The translations under genes and the position numbers were made by a program. Shown here in pieces: positions 34,424 through 42,272 of a stretch of DNA of 60,922 nucleotides (positions are counted from its first letter, which is position 1; each line of letters opens with the position of its first letter). The notes under the pieces were generated by a model that worked only from the letters and a program-made list of their open reading frames with translations, had not been told where the DNA came from and ran no database searches. The DNA is from Pararhodobacter sp. (GTDB taxonomy: Bacteria > Pseudomonadota > Alphaproteobacteria > Rhodobacterales > Rhodobacteraceae): NCBI GenBank assembly GCA_020832805.1, contig JAFIED010000083.1, positions 1 to 60,922 of the forward strand, in the 5' to 3' direction.

Positions 34424-34542
34424 CAGGGCGCGGCCCCATGCTATTGACGGCCGACATTTCAGTGTGGGGCAATCGCCGGATGCAGATGCAGAATGCAGCG
34501 TTCAACGCCGAAGGGGAAACCAGAGAGCTTGGCGCCGACAGC

Positions 34543-35223
34543 ATGGAAAAGACCCTTTCGGGGCGCGGATACCGGCTGCTGCGCGAAGACATCCTGGCGG
34601 GCAACCTGCAGCCGGGCCAGAAGCTGAAGATCGAGATGCTGCGAGAGCGATACGGCATCGGCGCCGGCCCCCTGCGCGAGGCATTGGCGCGTCTTGCCGG
34701 TGATCATCTGGTCACGCTGCAGGGGCAGCGCGGCTTTGTCGTCGCCCGGATGTCGGCCCGCGATGCGCAGGACATCGGCGATCTGCGCAAGCTGCTGGAG
34801 GCCGAGGCCTTGGCCCGCTCGATCCCGCGGGGCGACAGGGCATGGGAGGACAGGGTAATCACGTCGTACCACAGGCTGGAGCGTCTGGAACTGAGCGCCG
34901 ATCAGGGTGTGGGGCAGATGGCGACATGGGAGGCGCTGAACGCGGCCTTTCACGAGGCGCTGGTATCGGCGGCAGGGTCCTTGTGGCTGGCACGGCTGCG
35001 CGGCATGATGTTTCACCACCACGAACGTTACCGCCGGTTCTCGCGCGTGCAGACAGCCCTGACGCGGGATATCCATCTGGAACATCGCGCCCTGATGGAT
35101 GCCGCGCTTGAACGCGATGCGGCGCGCGCGGTCGCGGTGATCCGCGTGCATGTTCAGCGAACGACCGATGCGGTGATTGCGGCCGTCACCGAAGCCGAAC
35201 AGCATGCACCACAGGCCGGGTGA
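34543..35223 (+). CDS. GntR-family regulator, FCD subfamily, of the meta-cleavage operon
   Basis: About 226 residues from the Met at 34543 (MEKTLSGRGYRLLREDILAG). Winged helix (PGQKLKIEMLRERYGIGAGPLREALARLAGDHLVTL) then an all-helical FCD domain with His-rich metal/effector positions (NAAFHEALV, HHHERYRRFS, EHRALMDAAL). The frame is open back to 34387 with several possible starts (34438, 34480, 34486), none with a strong ribosome-binding site; 34543 gives the normal family length. It is divergent from the VOC-led operon and probably represses it until a pathway acid binds. Confidence 0.85.
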   Translation: MEKTLSGRGYRLLREDILAGNLQPGQKLKIEMLRERYGIGAGPLREALARLAGDHLVTLQGQRGFVVARMSARDAQDIGDLRKLLEAEALARSIPRGDRAWEDRVITSYHRLERLELSADQGVGQMATWEALNAAFHEALVSAAGSLWLARLRGMMFHHHERYRRFSRVQTALTRDIHLEHRALMDAALERDAARAVAVIRVHVQRTTDAVIAAVTEAEQHAPQAG

Positions 35224-35418
35224 CCCCAGGATGGGAACCAGGCAACCGGCCCGTGGCATGTTGTAAAAGACCGGGCCGACAGCGCACGCATTTGTGGGCC
35301 GGAATTCGGCTGTTGCATGCCGGTTGCACCTTGCCTGACTTGCCCGGCTGCCTGTATGGCCGTGCCGGGCAGCCCGTTGCATGGTTGTCCGGGTTTCTTC
35401 TTGGCGGAATGACAGCAG

Positions 35419-35919
35419 ATGACACAGCAGGCAAGCGACAGCGCGGTGACGGTGCCCTGTGCCGATCTGCCCGCAACGGCCCTGCTGGCCGCGCGCCTGG
35501 CACCGCATCTGCGACCCGCCGACAGGGTATTGCTGGACGGGCCGCTGGCTGCCGGCAAGACCGCCTTTGTTGCCCTGTTGTGTCAGGCGCTGGGCATTCA
35601 GGCAGTGGTTTCCAGCCCCACCTATGTCATTTCCCATGTCTATCCAGGCGTTGCCGCCGATGTGGTGCATGTCGATGCCTATCGTTTGTCTGGGGCCGAG
35701 GAATTCATCGACCTGGGGCTGGACGAGGTGTCGGAACAAGCCATCACGCTGATTGAATGGGGCGAACGGGTGGCATCGGTCATCGGTGACCACCTGCATC
35801 TGCGCATCGAGTTTTCGGCGGCGGGGGACGAGGCGCGCGTCTTTCTCCTGACGGGGCATGGCGCCCGATGGCAGCCGGTACTGGACGTGCTGCGCACCAC
35901 CAAGGGGCACCCGGCATGA
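35419..35919 (+). CDS. tsaE: tRNA t6A biosynthesis ATPase TsaE
   Basis: 166 residues. Walker A LLDGPLAAGKTAF (about 38-50), SSPTYVISHVY (switch region) and VDAYRLSGAEEFIDLGLDE, then LIEWGERV, all typical of TsaE/YjeE. TsaE hydrolyses ATP to reset the TsaB-TsaD complex during N6-threonylcarbamoyl-adenosine synthesis at tRNA position 37. Its stop overlaps the tsaB start by 4 bases (ATGA). It is first in an apparent tsaE-tsaB-tsaC-tsaD cluster. Confidence 0.9.
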   Translation: MTQQASDSAVTVPCADLPATALLAARLAPHLRPADRVLLDGPLAAGKTAFVALLCQALGIQAVVSSPTYVISHVYPGVAADVVHVDAYRLSGAEEFIDLGLDEVSEQAITLIEWGERVASVIGDHLHLRIEFSAAGDEARVFLLTGHGARWQPVLDVLRTTKGHPA

Positions 35920-36572
35920 AGCTGGCCGTGCGCACATCGTCCGGCGCCTATGGCGCGGCGCTGATTGGTGCCGATGGCACGCTGTCTGCCGAGATCGAGG
36001 GCGAGGGCAGCCGCCGCAGCCCCGGCGAACTGGTGGCCGATCTGCTGCGCATGGCCGGGTTTGATCCGGGCGCGGTGGATACCGTGCTGGTCGATCTGGG
36101 GCCCGGCGGGCTGTTATCGACCCGGGTGGGGGTCAGTTTTGCCAGCGCCTTTGCCTTTGGCACGGGCGCGCGGCTTTTCGGTGTCTCGGCGCTGGACATG
36201 CAGGTGCATCAGGCGCGCCGGCAGACCGATCTGCCCCTGCTCAGCCTGCGGCCCGCGCCGGGCGGGCAGGTGTTCTGGCTGCTGGATCAGGGCGACCCGC
36301 AGGCCCGGCGCGGCGGGTGCGGCGCCTTGGCTGATGTGCTGGCCGGCATGGGTGCCGAACTGCCCGGCCGCTTTGCATTGACTGGCCCGCTGGCGCGGCT
36401 GAAGGGCATCGACGCGGCCCCCGGCGGGGCGCAACCCATCCCTGTCGACCCGCCGGACATGGCCAGCCTGGCCCTGACCCGGCCGCGCGCCGCCGTCTTG
36501 CATGCCGGTATTGCGTTGCTGGAACCGATCACCGATACCCGGGCGCTGCTGGATGATGCCGCCAAACCCTGA
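35916..36572 (+). CDS. tsaB: t6A complex subunit TsaB, diverged
   Basis: 218 residues with the ASKHA-fold pattern of TsaB: AVRTSSGAYGAALIG at the N-terminus in place of the usual AxDTS, and VLVDLGPGGLLSTRVGVSFAS where TsaB normally reads GPGSFTGxRxG. The C-terminal half is weakly conserved. TsaB is the scaffold that dimerises with TsaD. The start at 35916 is set by the 4-base overlap with tsaE and the MKLAVRTS opening. The altered signature and the gene order support TsaB function but mark it as a distant member. Confidence 0.78.
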   Translation: MKLAVRTSSGAYGAALIGADGTLSAEIEGEGSRRSPGELVADLLRMAGFDPGAVDTVLVDLGPGGLLSTRVGVSFASAFAFGTGARLFGVSALDMQVHQARRQTDLPLLSLRPAPGGQVFWLLDQGDPQARRGGCGALADVLAGMGAELPGRFALTGPLARLKGIDAAPGGAQPIPVDPPDMASLALTRPRAAVLHAGIALLEPITDTRALLDDAAKP

Positions 36573-36629
36573 ACAGCCGCCCGGCCCTGACGCCTGCAAC
36601 CAGACGCTGCGGCAACAGACGAGAGCCAG

Positions 36630-37283
36630 ATGACCCTTTCCCGCCCTGCCGATCAAGCCGTCGATCCTGCCCTGCTGACCCGCGCCGCCGCCTGCCTGGC
36701 CGATGGCGGCACGGTGCTGTTGCCCACCGACACGGTTTTCGGGCTGGCCGCGCGCCCGGACAGGCCTGCGGCGGTGGCGGGCATCTTTGCCCTCAAGGCA
36801 CGGCCGGTGCAAAAGAACCTGCCCGTGATGGTGGCCAATGGCGATCAGCTGGCGGCGCTGGGCGCGCGTATCGATGCGCCGGTGCAGCGCCTGATGGCCT
36901 CGCCCTTCTGCCCGGGGCCGCTGACGCTGGCCTTGGCGCTGGACCCCGCGCGCGCGCCTGCCTGGCTTGCCGGGCGCGACGAAATTGCCTTTCGCATCCC
37001 CGATGACGCCTTTTTGCTGGCGCTGCTGGCGCAGACCGGCCCGTTGCTGGTGACCAGTGCCAACCGCAGCGGCCAGCCCACGCCGCAGGACCTGGCCGAG
37101 GCGCTGGCACAGCTGGCCGGGGCGCCGGACATGGTGGTTGCCGGCACAGTACCCGGCGCCACCCCCTCGACCCTGGTCAACTGTCGCCACAGCCCGCCCG
37201 TGATCGAACGGCTGGGCGCGGTTTCGGCACAGGCGCTGGCGCCTTTCATGCCGGGCGCCGAGGAAGGCGATGCCGATGCCTGA
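36630..37283 (+). CDS. tsaC: L-threonylcarbamoyladenylate synthase (TsaC/Sua5, YrdC domain)
   Basis: 217 residues, single YrdC domain without the Sua5 C-terminal extension. GGTVLLPTDTVFGLAARPDRP, FALKARPVQKNLPVMV (the KxR...K nucleotide site), FCPGPLTLAL and LLVTSANRSGQPTP are all present. It makes threonylcarbamoyl-AMP from threonine, bicarbonate and ATP, the donor used by TsaD. It lies 57 bases after tsaB and overlaps tsaD by 14 bases. Confidence 0.9.
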   Translation: MTLSRPADQAVDPALLTRAAACLADGGTVLLPTDTVFGLAARPDRPAAVAGIFALKARPVQKNLPVMVANGDQLAALGARIDAPVQRLMASPFCPGPLTLALALDPARAPAWLAGRDEIAFRIPDDAFLLALLAQTGPLLVTSANRSGQPTPQDLAEALAQLAGAPDMVVAGTVPGATPSTLVNCRHSPPVIERLGAVSAQALAPFMPGAEEGDADA

Positions 37284-38289
37284 GGGCGATCTGATCCTGG
37301 GGATAGAGACCTCTTGCGATGACACCTCGGTTGCGCTGGTGGCGCGTGACGGCACGGTGATCGCCTGCGAGACCCTGACCCAGTTCACCATCCACGAAGC
37401 GTTTGGCGGGGTCTTTCCGGATCTTGCCAGCCGCGCGCATCTGACCGCCATCCTGCCGGCGGTGGCGCGGGTGATGCATGTCATTGGCGATGACCGCGCC
37501 CGCCTTGCGGCGATTGCCGTCACGCGGGGGCCGGGCTTGATTGGCTCCCTGCTGGTAGGGGTGAACGCGGCGCAGGCGCTGGGGCTGGCCTGGGACAAGC
37601 CGGTGATCGGCGTGAACCATCTGCGCGGCCATCTGCGCAGCCCCGATCTGGATACGCAACGGCTGGTCTTTCCGGCGCTGATGCTGCTGGCCTCGGGCGG
37701 GCATACGCTGCTGGCGCATCTGCCTGGGCCTGCGCAGATCACGCTGCTGGGTCAGACACGCGACGATTCGATGGGCGAATGCTATGACAAGGTCGCCCGC
37801 ATGCTGGGGTATCCCATGCCTGGCGGGCCCGCCATCGACCGGATGGCGCGGCTGGGCCAGCCGCGGTTCGACCTGCCGCGCCCGATGCTGAAAGAGGGCT
37901 TTGCGTTTTCCTTTTCCGGCCTGAAATCCAGCGTTGCCCGCCTCATCGAACGGCAACCCGCATTGGCCGAAACCGATGCCGGGCGCGCCGATGTGGCGGC
38001 TTCTTTCGTCCAGGCCTGCCTGGAAATCGCCGAAACCACGCTGGACCGGGCATTGCGCGCGCATCCCTCGGCCTCGGTGGTGGTGGTGGGCGGGGTGGCG
38101 GCCAGTGCACAGTTGCGCGCGCGCGTGCAGGCGCTGGCAGGGCGTCATGGCATTACCGCCTGCCTGCCGCCCCTGACCTGGGCCACCGACAACGCCGCGA
38201 TGATTGCATTGGCGGGCTGGGATTATCTTGCGCAAGGCATCAATCCTGGGTTGCGGGCTGATCCGGCGCTGGGCCTGACCGACTGGTAG
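37270..38289 (+). CDS. tsaD: tRNA threonylcarbamoyltransferase TsaD, diverged
   Basis: 339 residues, Kae1/TsaD family: ILGIETSCDDTSVALV, TRGPGLIGSLLVG, the metal pair His117-x3-His121, SGGHTLL, FSFSGLK and ATDNAAMIA (third metal Asp). Several normally fixed positions differ: VNHLRGH has Arg119 where bacterial TsaD usually has Glu; GECYDK replaces GEAFDK; VFPDLASR replaces VxPELASR; and the final CTDNAAM is ATDNAAM. It should transfer the threonylcarbamoyl group to A37 of ANN-decoding tRNAs. GAGGAAGG precedes the ATG at 37270, inside tsaC. Confidence 0.87.
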   Translation: MPMPEGDLILGIETSCDDTSVALVARDGTVIACETLTQFTIHEAFGGVFPDLASRAHLTAILPAVARVMHVIGDDRARLAAIAVTRGPGLIGSLLVGVNAAQALGLAWDKPVIGVNHLRGHLRSPDLDTQRLVFPALMLLASGGHTLLAHLPGPAQITLLGQTRDDSMGECYDKVARMLGYPMPGGPAIDRMARLGQPRFDLPRPMLKEGFAFSFSGLKSSVARLIERQPALAETDAGRADVAASFVQACLEIAETTLDRALRAHPSASVVVVGGVAASAQLRARVQALAGRHGITACLPPLTWATDNAAMIALAGWDYLAQGINPGLRADPALGLTDW

Positions 38290-38341
38290 GGGCGCCCCTT
38301 GTGGGCCATGAGGCGGCGCATTAGATACGCTGCTGTGCCGC

Positions 38342-38355
38342 GCCTCGCGCGAGGC
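38342..38355. repeat. 14-base perfect palindrome upstream of DUF502 gene
   Basis: GCCTCGCGCGAGGC is self-complementary over all 14 bases, in the 93-base gap between tsaD and the DUF502 gene. It could be an operator or chance in GC-rich DNA. Confidence 0.35.
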
Positions 38356-38382
38356 CATGCCCTGCCAGACGGACCCTGACCG

Positions 38383-39087
38383 ATGTCGGATGAACAGCGC
38401 ACACCAATGCGCGCAATCATTGCTGGTTTGCGCACATCCTTTCTGACCGGGTTGATCGTCGTCGCCCCGGCGGTGCTGACCGTCTGGCTGATCTTTGCGG
38501 CGGTCGAATTCATCGATAACCGCGTTTTGCCGCTGGTGCCGCGCAGCTATCTGCCGGGGTTCCTGACCGCTTTCAGCTTTCCCGGCATGGGCGTGCTGAT
38601 CTTTCTGGTCTTCACGCTGGTCGTCGGCTGGCTGGCCAAGGGTTTTTTCGGCCGGCAACTTATCGACATCGGCGAAAGGATCGTTGCGCGCATGCCTATC
38701 GTGCGCTCGATCTACCGCGGGCTGAAACAGATCGCCGAGACCGTGTTTGCCGACAGCTCCACCAGTTTCAACCGCGCCTGTCTGGTCGAATATCCGCGCC
38801 GCGGTATCTGGGCGGTGGCGTTCTATTCCTCTGACACGCGCGGCGAGGTGGCCACGCGCCTGTCCGGCGACGAGCGCCATATCGCTGTCTTCCTGCCGAC
38901 GACGCCGAACCCCACATCCGGCTTTCTGCTGTTCGTGCCCGAAAAGGACGTGCGGTTTCTGGACATGGCGGTCGAGGATGCGGCAAAGCTGGTCATATCG
39001 GCCGGGTTGGTGTCGCCGGATGCGCCGGCACCAAAGGCGCCCCGCGTGCAGGGACCAAACGACATGCCGCATCAGCCGCGCGGCTGA
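38383..39087 (+). CDS. DUF502 family membrane protein
   Basis: 234 residues. Two membrane helices at about 18-42 and 65-88 flank a short loop, followed by a cytoplasmic or periplasmic beta-rich domain with RMPIVRSIYRGLKQIAETVF and FLPTTPNPTSGFLLFVPEKDV, the family hallmarks. Function is unknown; the family is widespread in proteobacteria and plants (LIKE-COV). It follows the t6A cluster by 93 bases and converges with murQ. Confidence 0.9.
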   Translation: MSDEQRTPMRAIIAGLRTSFLTGLIVVAPAVLTVWLIFAAVEFIDNRVLPLVPRSYLPGFLTAFSFPGMGVLIFLVFTLVVGWLAKGFFGRQLIDIGERIVARMPIVRSIYRGLKQIAETVFADSSTSFNRACLVEYPRRGIWAVAFYSSDTRGEVATRLSGDERHIAVFLPTTPNPTSGFLLFVPEKDVRFLDMAVEDAAKLVISAGLVSPDAPAPKAPRVQGPNDMPHQPRG

Positions 39088-39133
39088 TGAACCGCGCCGG
39101 CGGGCGCAGCGCCTGACCCCGGCATGCTGCCGG

Positions 39134-40033
39134 TCAGCGCGTTTCAGCTTCGCCGCGCAAGGCGCCCTCCAGCCGCCCGCCTGCGGCCTTCAGGCGCGCC
39201 CGTGCCGTTTCGGCGTCGGTTTCCAGCAGCAAGATGGCCAATGCCAGCCTGATCTCGCCACCTGCCGCGCGCAGCGCCTGCGCCGCCTCGGCGCTGGTGG
39301 CGCCTGTCAGGTCCATGACCATGCCTTGTGCGCGGGCGTGCAGCTTGTCATTGCCGGCCACCATGGCCACCATGCGCCCCCGCCAGACATGGCCCAGCTG
39401 CAGGAAGATGCCGGTGGACAGGCAGGTCAGCGCCGCGCGCTGTGCGGTGCCGGCCTTCATCCGGGTCGACCCTGCCACGATCTCGGCGCCGGTGGGCAGC
39501 GCGATGGCATGCGCGCATGCCGCGGCCAGCGCCGTGCCGGGGTTGTTGGCAATGCCGATGGTCAAGGCCCCCGCCGCCCGCGCCGCCTGCACGCCGGCCA
39601 GGGTAAAGGGCGTGCGCCCGGAAGCCGCCAACGCGATCACCACATCATCCGGCCCGGCGCCGATCTCGGCCATGGCCCTGCGCGCGGCCGTGGCGTCATC
39701 CTCGGCACCCTCGACGGCCTGTGCATAGGCGGCCGATCCGCCCGCCATCAGAACCAGTGCCCGGTCGCGCGGCCAACCGAAGGTGGGTGCCAGTTCCGCC
39801 GCATCCTGCGCGGCGATCCGGCCAGAGGTGCCGGCCCCCGTATAGATCAGCCGCCCCGTACCCCCGGACAGGCGCGCGGCGGCGGCCGCGATCGCGGCTT
39901 CCAGTGCCGGGGCGGCGGCGTGCAGGCTGGCCACGGCAGCCATCTGCCCCTCGATCATGGCGGCGACCGACTCGCCCAGCGGCCAGCTTTCGATCGCGCG
40001 ATAGCGTCCGGCGGCGGTTTCGGTGTCATTCAT
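39134..40033 (-). CDS. murQ: N-acetylmuramic acid 6-phosphate etherase
   Basis: 299 residues, SIS-domain protein. RLIYTGAGTSGRIAAQDAAELAPTFG, VIALAASGRTPFTLAGVQAA and EIVAGSTRMKAGTAQR are hallmark MurQ blocks with the Glu/Ser active-site positions. It splits MurNAc 6-phosphate into GlcNAc 6-phosphate and lactate in peptidoglycan recycling or MurNAc catabolism. It overlaps the kinase gene by 4 bases (40030-40033). GlcNAc 6-phosphate then goes to NagA, encoded divergently. Confidence 0.93.
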   Translation of the reverse strand: MNDTETAAGRYRAIESWPLGESVAAMIEGQMAAVASLHAAAPALEAAIAAAAARLSGGTGRLIYTGAGTSGRIAAQDAAELAPTFGWPRDRALVLMAGGSAAYAQAVEGAEDDATAARRAMAEIGAGPDDVVIALAASGRTPFTLAGVQAARAAGALTIGIANNPGTALAAACAHAIALPTGAEIVAGSTRMKAGTAQRAALTCLSTGIFLQLGHVWRGRMVAMVAGNDKLHARAQGMVMDLTGATSAEAAQALRAAGGEIRLALAILLLETDAETARARLKAAGGRLEGALRGEAETR

Positions 40034-40929
40034 CGCGTCGTATCCTTCTGAATTGCCTGCGCCAGCCGCCCGCCGGCCAGCGCTGCATCAAGCGTGGCAC
40101 ACTGTGGCTCCAGGCCGGGCAACGCCTGATGCAGGCGCGCCGTGATGGCCGGAGAAAGCGCCAGCACACCGCCAGCCATGACCAATGGCGCCGGCCCGCA
40201 TCGCGTGGCAAGGGCCCGTGCCAGCCGCGCCAGTTCATCGCCCGCCCGTGCCAGCAGGGCCGCCGCCTGCGGATCACCGGCATGGGCTGCCCGCGCCACC
40301 GATAGGGCCAGTGCACCCAGTTCGCCGCGCGGCAGGGTATGAACGCGGGCGCAGACCGTATCCCAGTCCCGCGCGCCGATGGCGGTGAACAGCGCGTCCG
40401 CCAAAGCCGCGCAATCATCCGGCGTGCCGGTCTGGTCGATTCGCCGAAAGATCATGTCCAGCGCGCGCAGCACGATCCAGACGGCCGAGCCGCCGTCGTC
40501 GATCAGCGCGCCGCGCCCGCCGACCTCGATCATCGGACCCCGCAGCGCGCGGCCCAGGCCCACGCTGCCGGTGCCCGCAAGCACCAGAAGCCCCGCCCCC
40601 CCCTGGGGAAAGGCCGCGTGCCAGGCCAGGGTCGCGTCATTCATCACCCGCACCGCCGTCACCGGCAGCCGCAGGGGCCGCGCGCAGGCATCCGCCAGTG
40701 TCGCGCCGGGTGCGTGGCCCGCGCCGGTCAGGCCCAGGCAGGCGGTGTGCGGGGCGCAGGGCAGGGCCTGCCGGATGCTGGCCAGCGCGGCGTCGAACGC
40801 GGCCCGTTGCGTCTCATCGGCACGCAGCGCCGTGGCACCGGGCGCCGTACCGCGCGCGATCACGCCACCTGTGCCCAGCAGCACCCAGCGGCTTGCCGTG
40901 CCGCCCATATCCACGCCCAGCCAGGCCAT
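40030..40929 (-). CDS. N-acetylglucosamine kinase-like, BadF/BadG family
   Basis: 299 residues of the BadF/BadG/BcrA/BcrD ATPase (ASKHA) family. WLGVDMGGTASRWVL (phosphate 1), GLTGAGHAPGATL, VMNDATLAWHAA and LLVLAGTGSVGLGR (phosphate 2), GGRGALIDDGGSAVW. With murQ downstream and nagA divergent it is almost certainly an amino-sugar kinase for GlcNAc, MurNAc or both. The start at 40929 (MAWLGVD) gives the family N-terminus. Confidence 0.87.
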   Translation of the reverse strand: MAWLGVDMGGTASRWVLLGTGGVIARGTAPGATALRADETQRAAFDAALASIRQALPCAPHTACLGLTGAGHAPGATLADACARPLRLPVTAVRVMNDATLAWHAAFPQGGAGLLVLAGTGSVGLGRALRGPMIEVGGRGALIDDGGSAVWIVLRALDMIFRRIDQTGTPDDCAALADALFTAIGARDWDTVCARVHTLPRGELGALALSVARAAHAGDPQAAALLARAGDELARLARALATRCGPAPLVMAGGVLALSPAITARLHQALPGLEPQCATLDAALAGGRLAQAIQKDTTR

Positions 40930-41042
40930 TGTGCTGCCCTGAACCTTTCCCTTGCCGTCCCGGCGACTGTCTAGCACCGCGAACGCGGGCTTGGCTATGG
41001 GCGGCGGGCGGGGCTATGCTGGCCGCAGGCAAGGCAAGGCGC

Positions 41043-42233
41043 ATGACCGAAGATCAGCATCACGACGAACCGGCAGAAGGCACGCTGTGGCAGGCCGATT
41101 GGCTGCATGACGGCTCTGCGCTGACCGTGGGCGCGGCCCTTTGGGTTCAGCAGGGCAGGGTGCGTGCCGTGCTGCCGCCGGGTGCCCGCCTGCCATCGGG
41201 TGCGGCGCGCCAGGTGCTGGGGCGCGGCGGGATCGTGCCGGGCTTTGTCGATCTGCAGGTGAATGGCGGCGACGGCGTCATGCTGGGCGCGGGCACCGAT
41301 GCCGCCACCATTGCCCGGCTGTGTGCCTGTCACGCACGGTTGGGGGCAACGGCGATCATGCCCACGCTGATTACCGACCGGCCAGAGGTCATCGGGGGCG
41401 TGATCGCCGCCGCGATCGCGGCGCATCGGGCGGGGGTGCCGGGCTATCTTGGTTTGCACCTGGAGGGGCCGCATCTGGACCGCCGGCGCGCCGGTGCGCA
41501 TGATCCTGCCCTGATCCGCCCGATGGGGGCGGATGATCTGGCGCTCTATTGTCAGGCCGCCGCGGCGCTGCCCGCGTTCATGGTCACGCTGGCCCCCGAG
41601 GGGGCGACCCCTGATCAGATCGCCGCGTTGACCCGTGCCGGGGCAATCGTGGCGCTGGGTCACAGCGATTGCACGGCAGAGGCCGTGTATGCCGCCCAGG
41701 ACGCTGGTGCACGGGTGGTGACGCATCTGTTCAATGCGATGAGCCCCTTTTCGCACCGCGCGCCCGGCCTGACCGGTGCGGCGCTGGATGCTGACGGGCT
41801 GGCCTGCGGCCTGATCGCCGATGGCTGGCATGCGGCACCACAAGCGCTGAGGCTGGCAATGCGCGCCAAGCCACGCGATGCGCTGTTTCTGGTCAGCGAT
41901 GCGATGGCGCTGGCGGGCAGCGAACAGGACAGTTTCGAACTGGGCGGGCGATCCATCCGCCGCGCGCCGGGCGAACCGAGCCTGCCGGGGCGGTTGACGC
42001 TGGCTGACGGCACTTTGGCGGGCGCTGATCTGACCTTGCCACAGGCGGTGGCGCATCTGGTTGGCTGCGGCGCGCCGCCTGAACGCGCCATCGCCATGGC
42101 CAGCCGGATTCCGGCGCAGGTGATTGGCGCCGATGCCGGGCGGCTGTATCCCGGCGCGCGTGCTGATTTCCTGCATCTTGATGACGCGATGCATCTGTGC
42201 GGTGTCTGGCAGGCGGGGCATGCGGTCAGGTAA
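41043..42233 (+). CDS. nagA: N-acetylglucosamine-6-phosphate deacetylase
   Basis: 396 residues, amidohydrolase superfamily. GIVPGFVDLQVNGGDGV, YLGLHLEGPHL (metal Glu), ALGHSDCTAEAVYAA and VVTHLFNAMSPFSHRAPGL (metal His residues), and LVSDAMALAG (catalytic Asp) are intact. It removes acetate from GlcNAc 6-phosphate to give glucosamine 6-phosphate. The start ATG at 41043 is preceded by AAGG repeats; the open frame extends 115 codons upstream as shadow. It is divergent from the kinase/murQ pair. No nagB (deaminase) is in the window. Confidence 0.93.
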   Translation: MTEDQHHDEPAEGTLWQADWLHDGSALTVGAALWVQQGRVRAVLPPGARLPSGAARQVLGRGGIVPGFVDLQVNGGDGVMLGAGTDAATIARLCACHARLGATAIMPTLITDRPEVIGGVIAAAIAAHRAGVPGYLGLHLEGPHLDRRRAGAHDPALIRPMGADDLALYCQAAAALPAFMVTLAPEGATPDQIAALTRAGAIVALGHSDCTAEAVYAAQDAGARVVTHLFNAMSPFSHRAPGLTGAALDADGLACGLIADGWHAAPQALRLAMRAKPRDALFLVSDAMALAGSEQDSFELGGRSIRRAPGEPSLPGRLTLADGTLAGADLTLPQAVAHLVGCGAPPERAIAMASRIPAQVIGADAGRLYPGARADFLHLDDAMHLCGVWQAGHAVR

Positions 42234-42272
42234 AGCCCGGATCGCCATGTTATCGCGCCGCGCACCAGCCAT

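Noticed and set aside
35224-35418. Gap before tsaE examined for a promoter or leader RNA
   Set aside because: A CGGCCCG/CGGGCCG pair exists but the loop is long and no clear -35/-10 pair or riboswitch pattern was seen.
37246-39072. 608-codon minus-strand open frame opposite tsaD and the DUF502 gene
   Set aside because: Basic, low-complexity translation with no motif; plus-strand genes explain the region.
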